The notes beneath the pieces were generated by a model. That model was not told the DNA's origin and did not search any database. It worked only from the letters and a program-made list of their open reading frames with translations. Below, in pieces: positions 11,801 through 25,094 of a stretch of DNA of 64,000 bases (position 1 is the stretch's first letter; each line of letters begins with the position of its first letter). The position numbers were made by a program, and so were the translations under genes. The stretch is from Clavelina lepadiformis (taxonomy: Eukaryota > Chordata > Ascidiacea > Aplousobranchia > Clavelinidae): contig NC_135244.1 of the NCBI RefSeq assembly GCF_947623445.1, positions 17,298,860 through 17,362,859 of the forward strand, in the 5' to 3' direction.

Positions 11801-14800
11801 AAAATCGAACCCCACTCTTTCTATTTCACGACGAGCTGCTCTCAACACAGCTCCACCCTGAAGTAAACGACAATTGTTATGTCAAGTGTTAAGGCAAATC
11901 AAACAGGCTTCATATGAGACGGTTGTGCTTAAACTACCAATTCTAGAACAAACAGAACTTGACCAAGATCAGTTTAAACACGTACATGGTCTCTCATTTT
12001 TACAGCTAGTCTGTAAAAGATGGTGTCACGTGTATTGTACTGCATGCAGTTGTTGATGACAAGATTGAAGTCTGTTTCAAAATCGTCGAGTGTCCTATTA
12101 GAAGTAGAACACATCAAGTAGAGATAAGAAACAGGATATAGTTTGGCACTCTTAAGGTTAACTTAAGGTGTATATATAAAATATAAAGTTAATCTTAAGA
12201 GTGCCAAACTATATCCTGTTTCTTATTTTACTTTAAAATTTGGTTAACACGGTTCAGACAACATCAATTAAGTAGAGAGTAATACAACAAAGTTTTTTTA
12301 AACAAAACCATGTACCACCACTTGCAGTGATTAAGGTACAGTAAGAAGAGCTAAATCAAATATTGCCTTCATAGATCTCATATATACTTGTATTTTTGAT
12401 TCTCAATTTTGGAAGCCATTGTTGAAAAATCCATCGGTTGCTTAATGACTTTGTGATAATCCGGTGCTTCTTTTGGCTTCACAGGCTCAGCAAACACTTT
12501 AGCAACATCCACTGATTTCAGCTTATTTAAAACTCTTCTCAATAAAACAACAAAAGGCGTTAACTGCAATTCAGATGCAACCTGCAAATAAGAACTTTTG
12601 TAAATACGAGGAAAACTTTAGAAGCTAGCATACCTAACAAAAAGCTGCTAATTTTACTATAAAACTTAAATAAAAAAATATGAATAATATATGCATTTCT
12701 GTCTGTTACTTTACAAAAGAATAGTATATGAAGAAGAATAGTAGAATATAAGAATATTATATGCCTGAGATATTCGAATTGTCTCTCGTTTAAGTTTTTC
12801 ACGTTTCCTGATTAATTCAATAAGAAGCCTTGCACGCTCAAGATCGTGTCGAAGTCGGTGCCAGTATTTCAGCTGTTCGACAAGCACGTGCTGCTGCGAC
12901 TCTGCTTCCTGGAAAGGTATTACTGTTAGGGTTAGTTCGAGTTCAACGGTGCATATTTTTGAATGGAAATTTCTTACTACATAAATTGTGATTGAACAGC
13001 AATAAGAACAATGTTCTACAATAAACTGTAACATGACCATAAGTTGTTTTTTTTATAAAAAATGATGCATACTGGATCTTGAGGTCTGTGTGGGTGTACG
13101 TGGGACTGCAGACGTCGAAGCAGAGGCACGCCATTGCGAGACTGGCGCTTTAATGTCCAATAACTAAGCAGTCTTTGAAGAAAACCACTTTTTTTCTGGA
13201 TGCTAATGTGACGGCCGATGGAAGTCATTCTAAATAAAAATGTGTAATTTCAATCAGCAGAAAGCATTTTCAGCCAGCTGTAAAATAAAAGTTATGCAAC
13301 CAATGGTATAATGGGGCTCCTGTCACTACAGAATAGTGATGTAAATCATACAAAGCTTATGCCGTAATAGAGAAACATTAAATTCCCAGTTTGCAATCTA
13401 TTTCACCACTAATTGGAAAAGTACTCAAGCAACACATACTCCTACCAAAGCAGTTTATTATTTTATTATTTTTATTAATTAAATTCCTGTTCTACTCACT
13501 AATGCAACTCGTAACTTGTATTTATTCATTTTTTGCTCAGTTTATCAATAAAAGCAGCTTAAAAATATTTTCAGTATCTTAAGTTGCTAATGCAAATGTA
13601 CCCCAAATCTTTTTTATAACATATTCACTATGCCTGAGCCCGAGAACAGGCTATGTGGTCTAATTTCAATGCAATACAAGTAAAGTAACATCTTTATGTA
13701 CGTTGATTATTTGATGCAGCTTATATTCAAGGGGACCTCATAATTTTTTGGTTTATCGCTTTTGTAGAATCTATAAATAAAAGCAGCTTAAAGTAGATTC
13801 AATACAGTATGATAGGCTAATTGTTGTTTGTTGCGGCGTATCTCATAGATAGGAGTGACGTTCAAAAATTTACTATTTTTTTCAATTACTGCAGTAGTTG
13901 GTGCAAAAGTAAAAAAATGGTGGCAAGTTTAATACTTTTCAATGTTAAAAGTGTTTGAATTGTTGCATTTGACCAACTCTGTCTTAAGTAATCATAAAAT
14001 GCCCAACCAATTTCCCTGGCAGTATTGTTTTCACATCTGCCTGAGCTTGTTTCCTTCAGAGGGTAGGGGTTCCCCCTGAATTTTTTCACAGTGAAGGATT
14101 ATCAGATATTACCTGTGCCCATGCAATTTAATCCGTGTTTTACTTTCCGGTTATGCTAAAAATTCGACCAAAATTGGATAACAGTTTCAAAGTAATCTTG
14201 CCAGCAGACAAAAAATCTCTGCTTAAAACATTAATTCCTTAGCTAAGGTAATAATAATTTGCAATCAAAGTTATTTGAACAGAATGGTAGATGAAACACA
14301 AAACATGTGAACACATAGACCGTCACCTGTCACGAGGTATGTATGGAATGGCAATATGTGGAAGTTCGTGTCTTTTCTCAGCCAACATTTTTCTTGCTTT
14401 CTTCATCTTATCATTTGGTCTTTTTTCATCGAAATTTGATACCTATGTCAAGAGAAAAACATTCATAATACAGGATTAACTTGGTGAAAACATACTTAAG
14501 TAAAATAAAGTATACGGAGGATCACCACACACCAATTGACCATTTATCCGATTTTGACGAGGTGAAGCATCTAGAGGGGTATGCGCATCGCAGTACGCTT
14601 CTTTTTTCACAGTAACAGTCATTCCGTTTCTTCCAGACTCACGAACTGGTTCCATTTTCATATAAAGACCAGCTTGCTGTGCACACGTGACATGGAATGC
14701 CGTGTAACAATTAGCCCGGTGGCATTGGATACAGGCACCGACATTACGCTGCTTGCAAACGTAACATGTCAACCTCCACCTCGCAGCAGGGATGTTTTTC

Positions 14801-17800
14801 AAGCCGTCGATAGGCTCCAGGAACACAGTGTTGGCAAATCCTACTTCTGGTACCCACAACGCACAGACCTGCATATAAAGCAATGAATATGAAACTATGC
14901 GGGCATATTTATTTTTGTACAATTTATATTGAAATAGATAGTTAACAACGGAATAAAATGACTGGAATATGATATAATTACCGTAAGAACAAAAAGTTAA
15001 GGATGAGTATGGACAAACATAAATAAGATATCTTAATGTTAAACAAAACAATGACATATATACAATACATGTATCATAATCCAGTAGGCTACTAACCACA
15101 TGTGACCAGCGTCCATCATCAGTCTGCTTGAACGCCCCACTTCTGCTTGGGCACAGGCAACAATCTACAGGACAAGATGGTGACTGCAAGCATCGTCTAC
15201 ACAACCACTGTCCTTCAGGAATGTATGGCACCCCATAGCACTCCTGGTGAACGGCTAGGTTACACATATCGCAAAACAAGATAACGTTTGAGTTCTGACA
15301 CTCCCCATCGTTGCAAACGCAACATACAGCGTCTTCGTCAATCATCGCCTGTGAGAAAAGATTGATATTTGTTTTCATTTGCTTGTGTTTAGTAATAATT
15401 TTGTAATGGTCAGGAATTGCACACATATCCAAGTTAAAATTTACAAACTCTGCTACAATCTTACAGACTGTTCATAATATAAACAAGCAGTTACAACAAC
15501 CACTAAACTAAATACAGTACTAGAAAGAGAGCAGAAGTATAACAACCCAAATGCTTTCTGTTTGTGAATTACCTGGGTTCCTTGAGAGCCAGCCCCTGTG
15601 CGAGCTTGCTCAAAGTATGATTCTTTCTCAAAACGATCCATTAACAGCTCAAGTTGGTTGTGAGTGACCAATGACAAACCTTCACTTGATCGATGCTCAT
15701 TCATGAGTTCAAGCCAAACAGCGTCCTCTTCATCCATATCATACTCGATCTGAAGTTTGTGTAAATAAAGTGTGTGCTTATTTGAGACGAGCCAATACCA
15801 ACCCAAGCCTATTTAGGGTTCACTGAAAATCACATATAAAATTTGGGAATACTAATAACGATAAGCCTGAATACCATAGTACCTACAAATTTATCAAGTT
15901 TATTGGAAAATGACAATCTAATTTGCAGTCTTACATTAAGTAAGAACAGTACTTTTTTTACAATAAAGGTCATTCACTAAACAACTTTTCGGTTTTCAAT
16001 CAATCATTTTTTGAGACAAAGCAATTTTTTAGCAATTTTGGCATGTTTCAAAATAAGCCAAAGCCAAACTAGGCAATTATTTTAGAAATTTTACTGTTTT
16101 GTCTAGATATGTATAAGTTGTGATGACTTACACGATAACCGTGTTGGCATGAATTGAACAAGAATTTTCGTTACAAAACATCGCTAGTGTTTACTCGCTT
16201 AATTATTTTAAAAACCTGGCATATATCAGCTTATAAAGAATTTAACATATTATATAGAATACAATGTTTCAAATCTTTGATGTTGGTACAAGTTGGTGAT
16301 ATTTTAGTAGTAACGACAAAATTTTTTTTGAAATATCAGTCCATACTGCCAATAAATAAATTCAAACTGGTCTAAAAAAGAACGATAAAAAATCCAAGCT
16401 AAGCAATACATTTACAATACAGTATGATTAAATATAGGAGGAATATTTACAAATAAACAAAACCAACCTCTTCCTCAAGGTCTTCCGCTGTTTTCTCGAT
16501 ATATCTGTAATATGCTGATGAACGCTCGGGGGCATCAACATTTTCCTTTTCATAATCAGGAAGCAAGCGAAACGAAGGTTTAGGAAGTTTAGAAGGAGAT
16601 GCTGGTTGATTTAAAAGTCCAGGCTGTGCATTAGATTCATACTTTGGTAGGGTGACATTTTTTAAATCTTTGCTGTTTATTGCAGAAGATGCCTTTGAAG
16701 GTGTGTCCAAATTATTCTTTTCAACATCTGTTTTCTTTTTTGGTGTTGCGTTGGATTTATTTTCATCATCTGTCTTGTCTGATGCAGCATCATTGCCATT
16801 ACTGTCATCTTCTTTGTCAATATCAGAATCTGATATTATGTCCAGTTTGTCACTAATATTTAACCTGCAGAAGCAAGAGTAATTAGACACAAGGAAATTC
16901 GAAAACACTTTTCACACACAACAAAACTTCATACAGAAAAACACAAATAACTTAGTTGGCATACCATGGTGATAGACTGATGGGAATGAAATTCTCACAT
17001 TCAAATAAAAAAGTATATCGTTTGCAAATTGATAAATAAATGTGTGTCTAAATTCAATCTTAAAAGATGGTAGCAAAAAACTTGAGACATGCCTTCCCAA
17101 ACTGATTTGTTTCTGCTCAAACGGTACTGTACTGCCCCCATGTTTAATTCAAAAATAGTTCGTACACACATCCTTGAGATGACACAAGCACAGTATATGG
17201 TTAACTTACTTCTGGACCAAGCTAGCAAAAACTGTTGACTAGACTAGGAATATGCCACATTGAATAAAATTCAGATTCATGAGAATAAAAATAATTATAA
17301 TATATATAGTTTTGATACGAGTTCATTCGAACCTGTTTACTTTGCTCACTTCGCTTAATCAAGGTTACTGATGACAAAGAGAAAATAATGCTTCAAATTG
17401 AAACCTTACCGTTAAACAAAGGTAATTAATCTGTTTTTCGATTTTTGTCTGATACAAAATTACGAAAATTCTTGCAAGCATTCCCTATGTCTTTACACTC
17501 GATACTACAACCTAAAACTTAAATTTTTTCTTGTTAATTTCTTACTGCATGCAAAAATAATTTGTATTATTTGTATTTGAATCTCCTTCAATGGTTGGGA
17601 TTTTTTAGAACAACAATAATGGTTGATATTCATGCATGATAATCAAATTCGTGTTTGTTTTGGCACACCCCTTGACAGTAGACTAGCCTATTTAGTTTCT
17701 GCATTTAAGATGAACTTGTTTTTATTTTAGTACACTATAATAGTTTGTATTTGCAAAATCATAGCATTTTGTTTGCTATTGGAACAAAAACAAACACATA

Positions 17801-18873
17801 TTCTTGTTTCAAAATTGCTGTTTGGTAACAAATGTGAATTATTTAAGACGTATGCTGCACCAAATTAACAAGTAGGCCTACATACCAACAGGTAGGCCTA
17901 CATACTACTTATACATACATCAAGTTACTCTAATGAGTTGCAAGTACATTATGTTGTAAAAAAATGGTAAGTAAAAACATTGTTTGACTGTATTCAGAAG
18001 CAAAGTAAGACCTTTGGTAACAAGTGTTTAATTAATTTTAATGAAAGATTGACAATAGATATTTATTTGTTAACTCAGCTATACACCTACAAGCAAGTAC
18101 AAATCACACAGCGGAAAAATGAATGAGCCTGGCAAAGAACCAGAGTGAAACATTTATTGGAATGCTAACTAACAACTCACCATATTAATTAAATGATTTC
18201 TAACTTTTGAAATAAAATTTTTTTATATTTATTATTTTTATACCAAGCTTTGTCTTATATTTCGAAAGCAATCTAGCTGCATTCTATTTTTGCATTATAA
18301 CTCAGCGTTTTCAAGTCGTTCTAATAAATAAATTTTTTAAAGTTAGGTGAAAAGCATGGTATTTGTACAAATAGGCTTAGCTTCGTTAAAAATGATATTT
18401 AAGTGAAGTTGCTTAAAATTATTAAGCTTGACTGCTTTATACCAATTTTGATAGGAAAACAGAGTTTTCCTTTTCAGCATTTTTGCCAATAGGCCTACTT
18501 AATGGAATGAACCACAACGAAAACATAAAACAAATAACCTGTATATTTTCCCTTCAGATTCCACTTCTACCATTCGTTGTGCTTCAGCCCAAGTGAGAGT
18601 GTCCCTTGTCGACGTTGTAAAGTCCAGTGGGGATGGTGACCGACGATTTAGGCGGCTATTTTTCTTCTTTTTCGAAAATTTTAACTTGGACTTTCTGCTC
18701 GCAGTCATCGGCTTATGAACTAGAGTTTGTTGAAACGTGTGATCAAAGTTTTGAAGATGATATTCCATACCGCTAAAGCTTTTATATATCTTTCCACACT
18801 TCGGGCATTCCCATGGTGGCTTTGTGGCCCGAAGCGTGCGCAGGAATGCTTCCACATCAAACATTTCATCCAT
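8887..18873 (-). CDS. BRPF1: Bromodomain and PHD finger-containing protein (BRPF1/3-like)
   Basis: Eighteen phase-consistent exons, in gene order: 18873-18539, 16864-16468, 15749-15573, 15348-15097, 14868-14533, 14442-14327, 13229-13073, 12908-12765, 12581-12388, 12094-11986, 11857-11752, 11630-11498, 11417-10522, 10278-10128, 9981-9845, 9735-9599, 9346-9192 and 9106-8887. Together they encode 1,383 residues (human BRPFs are about 1,200). Domains in order: N-terminal C2H2 finger (residues 21-45, CPKC...H...H); enhancer-of-polycomb-like segment (about 230-300); PHD1 (306-358, [10 protein letters not shown]...CDMCN); zinc knuckle and extended PHD2 (360-495, [23 protein letters not shown]) with all Cys/His ligands seen; bromodomain (about 645-740); a Ser-rich linker (820-1115); and PWWP (about 1228-1330, [17 protein letters not shown]). 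The protein scaffolds MOZ/MORF/HBO1 histone acetyltransferase complexes on chromatin. The intron after exon 8 appears to use a GC donor. BRPF1 versus BRPF3 orthology is unresolved; it is likely the single pre-duplication gene. Confidence 0.93.
12124..12226. repeat. 41-bp-arm hairpin in BRPF intron 9
   Basis: Arms 12124-12164 and 12186-12226 are reverse complements with a single mismatch, separated by about 21 nt of TA-rich loop. The arms begin ATAAGAAACAGGATATAG. The structure lies wholly in the intron between exons 12388-12581 and 11986-12094. It could be a small foldback/MITE, a recent inverted duplication, or a hairpin RNA precursor. No target duplication is obvious. Confidence 0.8.
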
Positions 18874-19240
18874 TGCTCAATGAATTAGGCAGTAACAAAC
18901 CGAATACGGTATCAAACTGCTAAATACGGCAAATGGCGGTCAAGCCTTCCAAGATTATATAATCAAGTGAAGCATGAAAATTTATATTAGCATGTTTCTC
19001 TAATATAAATGATAAAAACAATCTTATCTCTGCCACAAAATGAAAGAATTCTTTTAATGGTTTGCATCAAAGCGTTACAATTTACAAACTACATCTTAAT
19101 ACAGTACCAAAACCAGCAGGCCAAGCTGCAGAGTTTGGCGTGACACCCATACTCAATACTGCTTTTCGCGAGCTTCAGTGGTGCACTGAAGGTGCGTTAT
19201 TTTGCACTTAATCACTTTGACAGAACTTGTGTGCACTCAA
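18874..19240. other. BRPF upstream region
   Basis: Sequence 5' of the BRPF start codon. It should contain the BRPF promoter and 5' UTR (reverse strand), but no specific element is recognised. Confidence 0.4.
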
Positions 19241-20587
19241 TAGACCCTTTCCGAGTTACTGTCTGGGTAGCAAGATTTCTTCGATCACCTATAAGTAACA
19301 ACGGAAAATGTCGACCCATTTTGATTATTTTTTAAATTACAAGCGCTCTGGCCATTGGATTGTAAAGATTTCGCGTAAGTGAGTAGCATATGATTTCCTT
19401 TACGAGATAAAAAGAAAAATTGAAAATATGTTGCCTATACAGTCGAAATTGGTTAATCGCATAGTCAATTTGCCAAGCTTTTTTATGTGATTAACCGATG
19501 TATGCGATTAACCGATGTATGCATTTCCTACATTTTATCCGCTATTCTCTTTTTTAAACACCGGCGCACGCATTCTTGCTCCTCCGCCGATTTTTGGAAT
19601 GACACAATGCATTATGACACAACAAGTGAGCTTCCTTCTTTTCGATTTCGACACGTGGTTTGCGCTTTGCGACGTAACAATCCTTAAATAAAAATTAGTC
19701 TTGTTGTTCTATTGTGATGTAACGATCCGTAACAATCCTTAAATGAAACGTAGTTTTGTGGTTCATAATCACTGTAGAGAGGGCCTTTTTTCGATTTTTG
19801 TTTATTGGTGAGGATAATCTTCAGCAACTTAACACTTCATCAAAGGAAATATGCGGTTAAGTGATACAAGTCTACAAATCAATCAAGAATTCCTATTCGA
19901 TTAACCGATTTATACGATTAACCCTTATGCGATTAACCGTTGAATTTTCTTCACAAGTGAATGGGAATGGTTTGGGATTATGCAATGCTATGCGATTAAC
20001 TGATGTATGCGATTAACCGATATGCGATTAACCGATTTCGACTGTATATATAGTTCTTATTTTACAGTGCTTTGAATCCTACGCACTGGACTAGTTCAAT
20101 GCAAAATCACATTAAGTGGTCAGCATATCATGCAACATAAAATGTGTAAGAGTATGCATGATATCTGCGGCTTGTTTAAATGTAATAACTCGGTTTGTAT
20201 TAACTTCTACTTGATTATTTCAATTGCTTGACATGCCAAACAAAATTAGCCTGTGTAACGCGCCACAGATTACAAACAAATCCTTACGCATTTTATGTCG
20301 CTTTCTTCGCTGAATACGTATCTAGACGTCATATCAGACAAGCCCAGTGCGAAGGATTCAAAGTACTGTAAAATGCCAACTAGGCAACATATTTTCAAAA
20401 TTTTTTTATCGCGTAAAGGAATTTATATTCAAGTCACCTGAGCGAAATCTTTACAATCCAAGTGCCAGAGCGCTTGTAGGCCTAATTTAAAAAATTAAAG
20501 TGGGCCGACAATTTTCACTGTTAAGTGTAGGCAATCGAAAAAATCTTGCCACCCAAAAAATGGTGGTGGTAACTCGGAAAGGATCTA
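19241..20587. mobile_element. Foldback element with long inverted arms, copy 1
   Basis: The left end TAGACCCTTTCCGAGTTAC recurs inverted at the right end (GTAACTCGGAAAGGATCTA). The arms continue inward for several hundred bases as reverse complements (for example GTAAAGATTTCGC near 19360 versus GCGAAATCTTTAC near 20443; GTGCTTTGAATCCTACGCA near 20069 versus TGCGAAGGATTCAAAGTAC near 20347). A unique centre lies near 20185-20270. The left arm is split by a pogo-like insertion (19440-20044). No coding capacity is visible. TA at both tips is compatible with a TA target duplication. Two related copies lie at 25764-26413 and 27671-29133. Confidence 0.8.
19440..20044. mobile_element. Pogo/Tigger-like non-autonomous element
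   Basis: This 605-bp unit is bounded by 24-bp terminal inverted repeats with one mismatch (left CAGTCGAAATTGGTTAATCG, right ending CGATTTCGACTG) and by TA on both sides. The CAGT tips and TA duplication are features of pogo/Tigger elements. Several subterminal copies of GCGATTAACCGA lie near 19500, 19510, 19900-19940 and 19990-20030, probably transposase binding repeats. No transposase frame is present. It is inserted in the left arm of the foldback element. Confidence 0.85.
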
Positions 20588-20819
20588 TTTTCAATTGATT
20601 TAAAGTTTGATTAAGTCAAAACTGTGTGTATTACAGTGAAATTGGCAAACCCAAGATCTTGCTGAATACTGCCATACTCTACCGTCCGGCCATGCAGTAC
20701 TGATTTGCCATTTATATATGGGAGCGAAAAATTCTCAGATGTTCACCTGCCATACTCTGCAGTCTGTAAATTGAGAAAGCACAGATATAAAAAGTTTGAC
20801 ATGTTGGTGTACCAGACTG

Positions 20820-20960
20820 GAAAGTGCGTGATGACATGCAGCCGTGCATTGAAGCCTCAATTGTTTGTTTATTTATTTATTATAAAATTGAGTGAAGATA
20901 AAAAAATTTGGCGTTGAAGTTGACAATACCTCATGCATACAGTTGCCATACTTTCCACTA
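20820..20960 (+). repeat. Dispersed repeat family B, copy 1
   Basis: The segment from GTGATGACATGCA through TCAATTGTTTGTTTATT to CTTTCCACTATGG recurs at 25480-25640 in the same orientation and at 29995-30165 inverted. It is non-coding with T/A-rich internal runs; the class is unknown. Confidence 0.6.
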
Positions 20961-23366
20961 TGGATGGTGTACAATGGAGACTCATATCTTATATAAAGCA
21001 TCAGTGCACGGTAGATATAGGACACCGGCTACATCCCTACATGAAAATTAAAACTATAAGCATGGCCATTGAACCTAATGATAGCGTTAATAATTTAGCT
21101 TACGTCTTCTATTAATATTCCTATACGCTAAATTGTTTTCTTTTCATTTTGTCTAAATCCTGCTTCTAAGTTAGCTTACTTCAACCTTGGTTTTTTTGCT
21201 TGCCGGAATGAATGAGGAAAACCCCTGCCTTGGATGAAATTCTGTATAAAAAAATGAAGCGCCAAACAACCCATCGAACGCAGAAAAATATTAAAATGTA
21301 TCACCATTGAGGCATGCAGACATCTGCCGGTCGGTAAAAAAAATAAAATACAATTTTACCTAATTGTATACTTTTTTTAATTATCTATTTACTTACAAAA
21401 TAGAAAAAAAATATTTGTTTTACTTATGGTTTATTTTACCACCATCCACACCCTTCGCTTTGCGACGCTAGACTTTGCGCAACACTAGAAACAACACAAA
21501 CATCTTGTAATTACCCCGTCTCTGGCAAACCATAGATATAATATAAACATATCTATAGATTTATATAGTACCTAAGTAATAGACTAACTAGACTGGTACC
21601 TCAAACGCGCAATTGTCCATTGGCGTTAACGGAGACCTATTTAGTAGTTACAACAACGCGCCACATACTTATGCAACACTGTCACCTGACGTGAAAACCA
21701 GAAGCTTATGTGTCAAGTTCATATGCAGTTATGTAACACCATAAGACCAGGGCACACAAAAAGAATTTGTTAATTTTCTATTGGCTTGGCATCTTATTGG
21801 TGTTATACATTATCGTTTAATGAAGAAAATTTTGAAAATATTTCTAATTTTATTAAAGATGTGATGTATATTAAATATTTTGTTGTTTTAATTTTTTTAA
21901 TTAAACCACCAAGTTTTTTACTTAATTTTTTAACAAACTTTCTAAACAACATAACGAGATTAACACTAACCCATAGTCGTTAACATATCCGTCTTCAATG
22001 TAAATATTTTACTTTTGTTAGGCTACCATGGCTGTTGTGCTTGGCTTCCATTGTGTTAGTGTATCTACTAGCATTGCAAATAACATTTTGCACGCTTTAA
22101 GTCCTCGAAACTTTGCAGCTTTGTTCTCGTCGATCAATTGTTTGTCGCAGTTTGTGAGCATGTTTTGTTTTTATTTTGTTGCAAAAAGTTAAAACTATAA
22201 CTAAAGTGCTAGAGTTGATTGCGAAAAATAATCTATACGATACTGTAGGTCTTTAGCATAGCAAAATATACTTAGATCCGAAGTAAATTAACTTTGCCCA
22301 CCATTGTTACATGACATGACGTCGCACAAGTATGTGCCCTGTGATGGTAACTGCTGTCGCAATAACAGCATTTCACATTACAGTACCGCAATTTTCAAGC
22401 AATCCACCGAGACCGGGAAGTTTTAGTGTAGAAATTACGCCTGACAAACAAACCTGCTCTACAATTTCTCCATCAGTTGTTTACGCACATAACATTATCG
22501 TCTTGCATTTGCATTTAACTTTCGATCATCTTTGCAGTTGGTGGTGAAAAATGAACGATATGATGGATATTTTCTGAGCCGCGCCCAATCCTGACCACGG
22601 TCTTGGCAAATGCGAGCGATGCAACTGCATTCGGCACCGTGCAACTTAGTCCCAAAACAAAAATAATTTCGGTTTTATTTTGCACAAATCAGTGTTATTT
22701 CTTAATTTGTTCTCGAAAGAAAATATTTTGGTGAAAGTTTATCACGAAAGCAAAGCTTGGATGGGTGCTGCTATGCAAAGTTGATATTTCCTTTACATTA
22801 ATATTACTTTATAAAGTTACCGAATTCCTAAACAGCAGGGGACCCGCCATCAGTTCTTGCATTGGGCCCCGCGCTTCCTACGTCCAGACCTGTTCGTGAC
22901 AATGCTGCGGATTTTAACTTGGGTATTATAAATTATGGCCAATATGGCAATGCAATTTGCTCAAATTTATGAAAGCTTTGACATCCAAAAGATACCTTAA
23001 AACAACTTTATAACGCAATGGTTGTGACTGCTGCTACTATGATAAGTTTTAGTACGAGTGAGGGTACAGTTCTGCGCAAGCAATGGCAAACAGTGGTTAA
23101 CATTTTAATTTGGGCTAAACTCAATTTCAAGGCATAAACAATCAAAGATACCTCCGTTAAGGCAAATTAATTTATTAAAGAACCGTTTTTACGTTTGTCA
23201 TCCAGTAAAGAAACCCTTTCGTGCAAGGTGCAAACTATCAAAGTTTCCAAAATGACCAAAAATAAATCTAGATTGTGAACATTAACTTTCAAGTTCAACT
23301 TTCAAAATCCATGAAAAAACCAACAATCTAACGGAGTGGTACAATTTGGCGCAAAAGAAAGATCAT
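20961..23366. other. Intergenic, nothing recognised
   Basis: AT-rich sequence without recognisable genes on either strand. The end nearest 23366 holds reverse-strand AATAAA-type signals (TTTATT near 23169-23176) that may end the NDUFB11-like transcript. Confidence 0.45.
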
Positions 23367-24980
23367 TCACCAAGTGGGGACTTGCGTGAACCACTTGGTT
23401 CTACTTGCAGAGCGAACGGATGGTTGATTCTTGAGCCATTCTTCTTCCCAGTCTCCTGGAGGAGGAACCATTGATTCCATAGACTCTGTAGGAACGAAAT
23501 TCATGTCAAGGATAATTTCTCCTTTAGCTTCCCGCTCTTCAATCAGCTTTATAGCTTCGTATTTTCGCCATTCTTTCATCCGAGACCTACAATAATTAAT
23601 TATTAAAGATTAGTTGTAATGATGATTTTGAAGGAAGAAGGGAAGTGTATCATGACAATTGGTTCAAACACCAAAGACATCTACAGATTATTCTAAAATG
23701 GTATCTACTATCTGATTTTTTGTTAAAAAATTAATGTATATATCAGATTAAATACGAGATCAAATCAATACAGAAGCTCAAATTAATGGTTCTCAAAAAA
23801 TGGAAAATGATACTGCAGTGTGCCTTTAAACACAAGATAATCTGCTTGGAATACGTTAAGATTACATGAACCCCACATTATTTTAAGGAAAGGAAACAGT
23901 TAGATTGTATCGAGTGGAGTACAATAGCAAAACGTCGATTTTTGGAGTTCAGCTAAAGTTTAAATTTCGGGGATATTCTAACACACAATATTTACATGTA
24001 ACAGTACAGCAAGGTTTTTTAGTAATAACCCTAACTTGTGCAAGAAACACGTTGCAAAAGTTACATCACATAAATCAGTATTAAGTTTTAACCAAAAGTT
24101 TAATTTTTGAAAAAAATTTAATTCGATAATGCCCCACGTAGACAAAGCTAGCTAACATGACACGAGACATTGTTGTTGGTTGTAGCTTATATACAAGTAC
24201 TAGGCTTTAGAATAAAACTCTAATATCACATGTGCAACGGACATGCAAAAACGTGCACACCTGAAATCTGGTCCGTATGAGTAAATGATTGGCACAAACA
24301 CTAGATGCACAGAGAAGCAAATAAACAATAACACGTGGACAAACGCACGATCGTACACTGGGTCGTCTTCAAAAAATCCCAAGTATGGTTTGTACTGTAA
24401 AGTATGAAACATATCATCTTACAAACCTCCTATATATATAAGTGATACATAGGGTTACCTGAATAACTTACAGAACAATTTGTCATTACAAAAACACCTG
24501 CACACTGCATTTTCAAGCTATAATAACCCAATTAGTGAACTATTCACACATAGATAAAAAATCAAGATATACAAATTAAATCAACCACTGATTGCAAAGG
24601 ATTTTTTTATGTATTCTTTATTTGTAAATTTCTCACCTCCTACAGGTAAAAAAAATCACAAAAAAGTTGGCTTAGCAGATGTTTATGAAACCACTGTTTA
24701 ATACATAAAGGTATGTCAGCCAGCACGATGTATTATTGTGTTAACATACAACAAAAGATCATAAAGTAACATTATCTACAGAACTTACGTTATCCTTTTT
24801 GACAAACTTTTCATATTCAATTTCATATTCTGACTTTGTCGTTTCAATAGCCGCACTCTGCGATTTCTGGCGCCAAAACGATATTTTTCTTACAGTCATC
24901 AAAGCAATAGATTTTGGGGCACTTTGTCGGAGAGTTCTTGCCAACGGAGAAACAAGACGTACAGACAGAAGGCCTGCCAT
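23367..24980 (-). CDS. NDUFB11: NADH dehydrogenase 1 beta subcomplex subunit 11-like (complex I ESSS subunit)
   Basis: Three exons, 24980-24789, 24394-24261 and 23586-23367, encode 181 residues. The start ATG at 24980 follows an in-frame TAA at 25004. The first about 35 residues are Arg/Ser/Leu-rich without acidic residues, as expected for a mitochondrial targeting peptide. Exon 2 encodes a YKPYLGFFEDDPVYDR segment, then one membrane span (about residues 82-103), then YGPDFR. Exon 3 opens RMKEWRKYEAIKLIEEREA, which aligns well with the RMKEW...REAxRLVxxREA segment of vertebrate NDUFB11. The C-terminal tail (WEEEW...KWFTQVPTW) is longer than in the human protein (153 residues). The subunit is an accessory single-span protein of the complex I membrane arm. 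Confidence 0.82.
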
Positions 24981-25043
24981 TTTGCTCGAAGAATTTTTCA
25001 ATTAATTTATTTTCTAATCATGGCGTAATAACCTTTCTAAAAT

Positions 25044-25094
25044 AAAAAAAATTTGTTTCAGTGACATCAAAAAAAATTTGTTTCAGTGACATCA
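25044..25094. repeat. 25/26-bp tandem duplication
   Basis: Two consecutive copies of an A-run followed by TTTGTTTCAGTGACATCA lie just upstream of the NDUFB11-like start codon (reverse strand), so they may fall in its promoter or 5' UTR. Confidence 0.8.

Noticed and set aside
14581..14886. Long forward open frame over the BRPF PHD exons
   Set aside because: Antisense shadow of the exon encoding the extended PHD finger; the reverse strand carries all zinc ligands.
22332..22547. Seventy-one-codon open frame
   Set aside because: No recognisable motif and no neighbouring exons; composition matches background.
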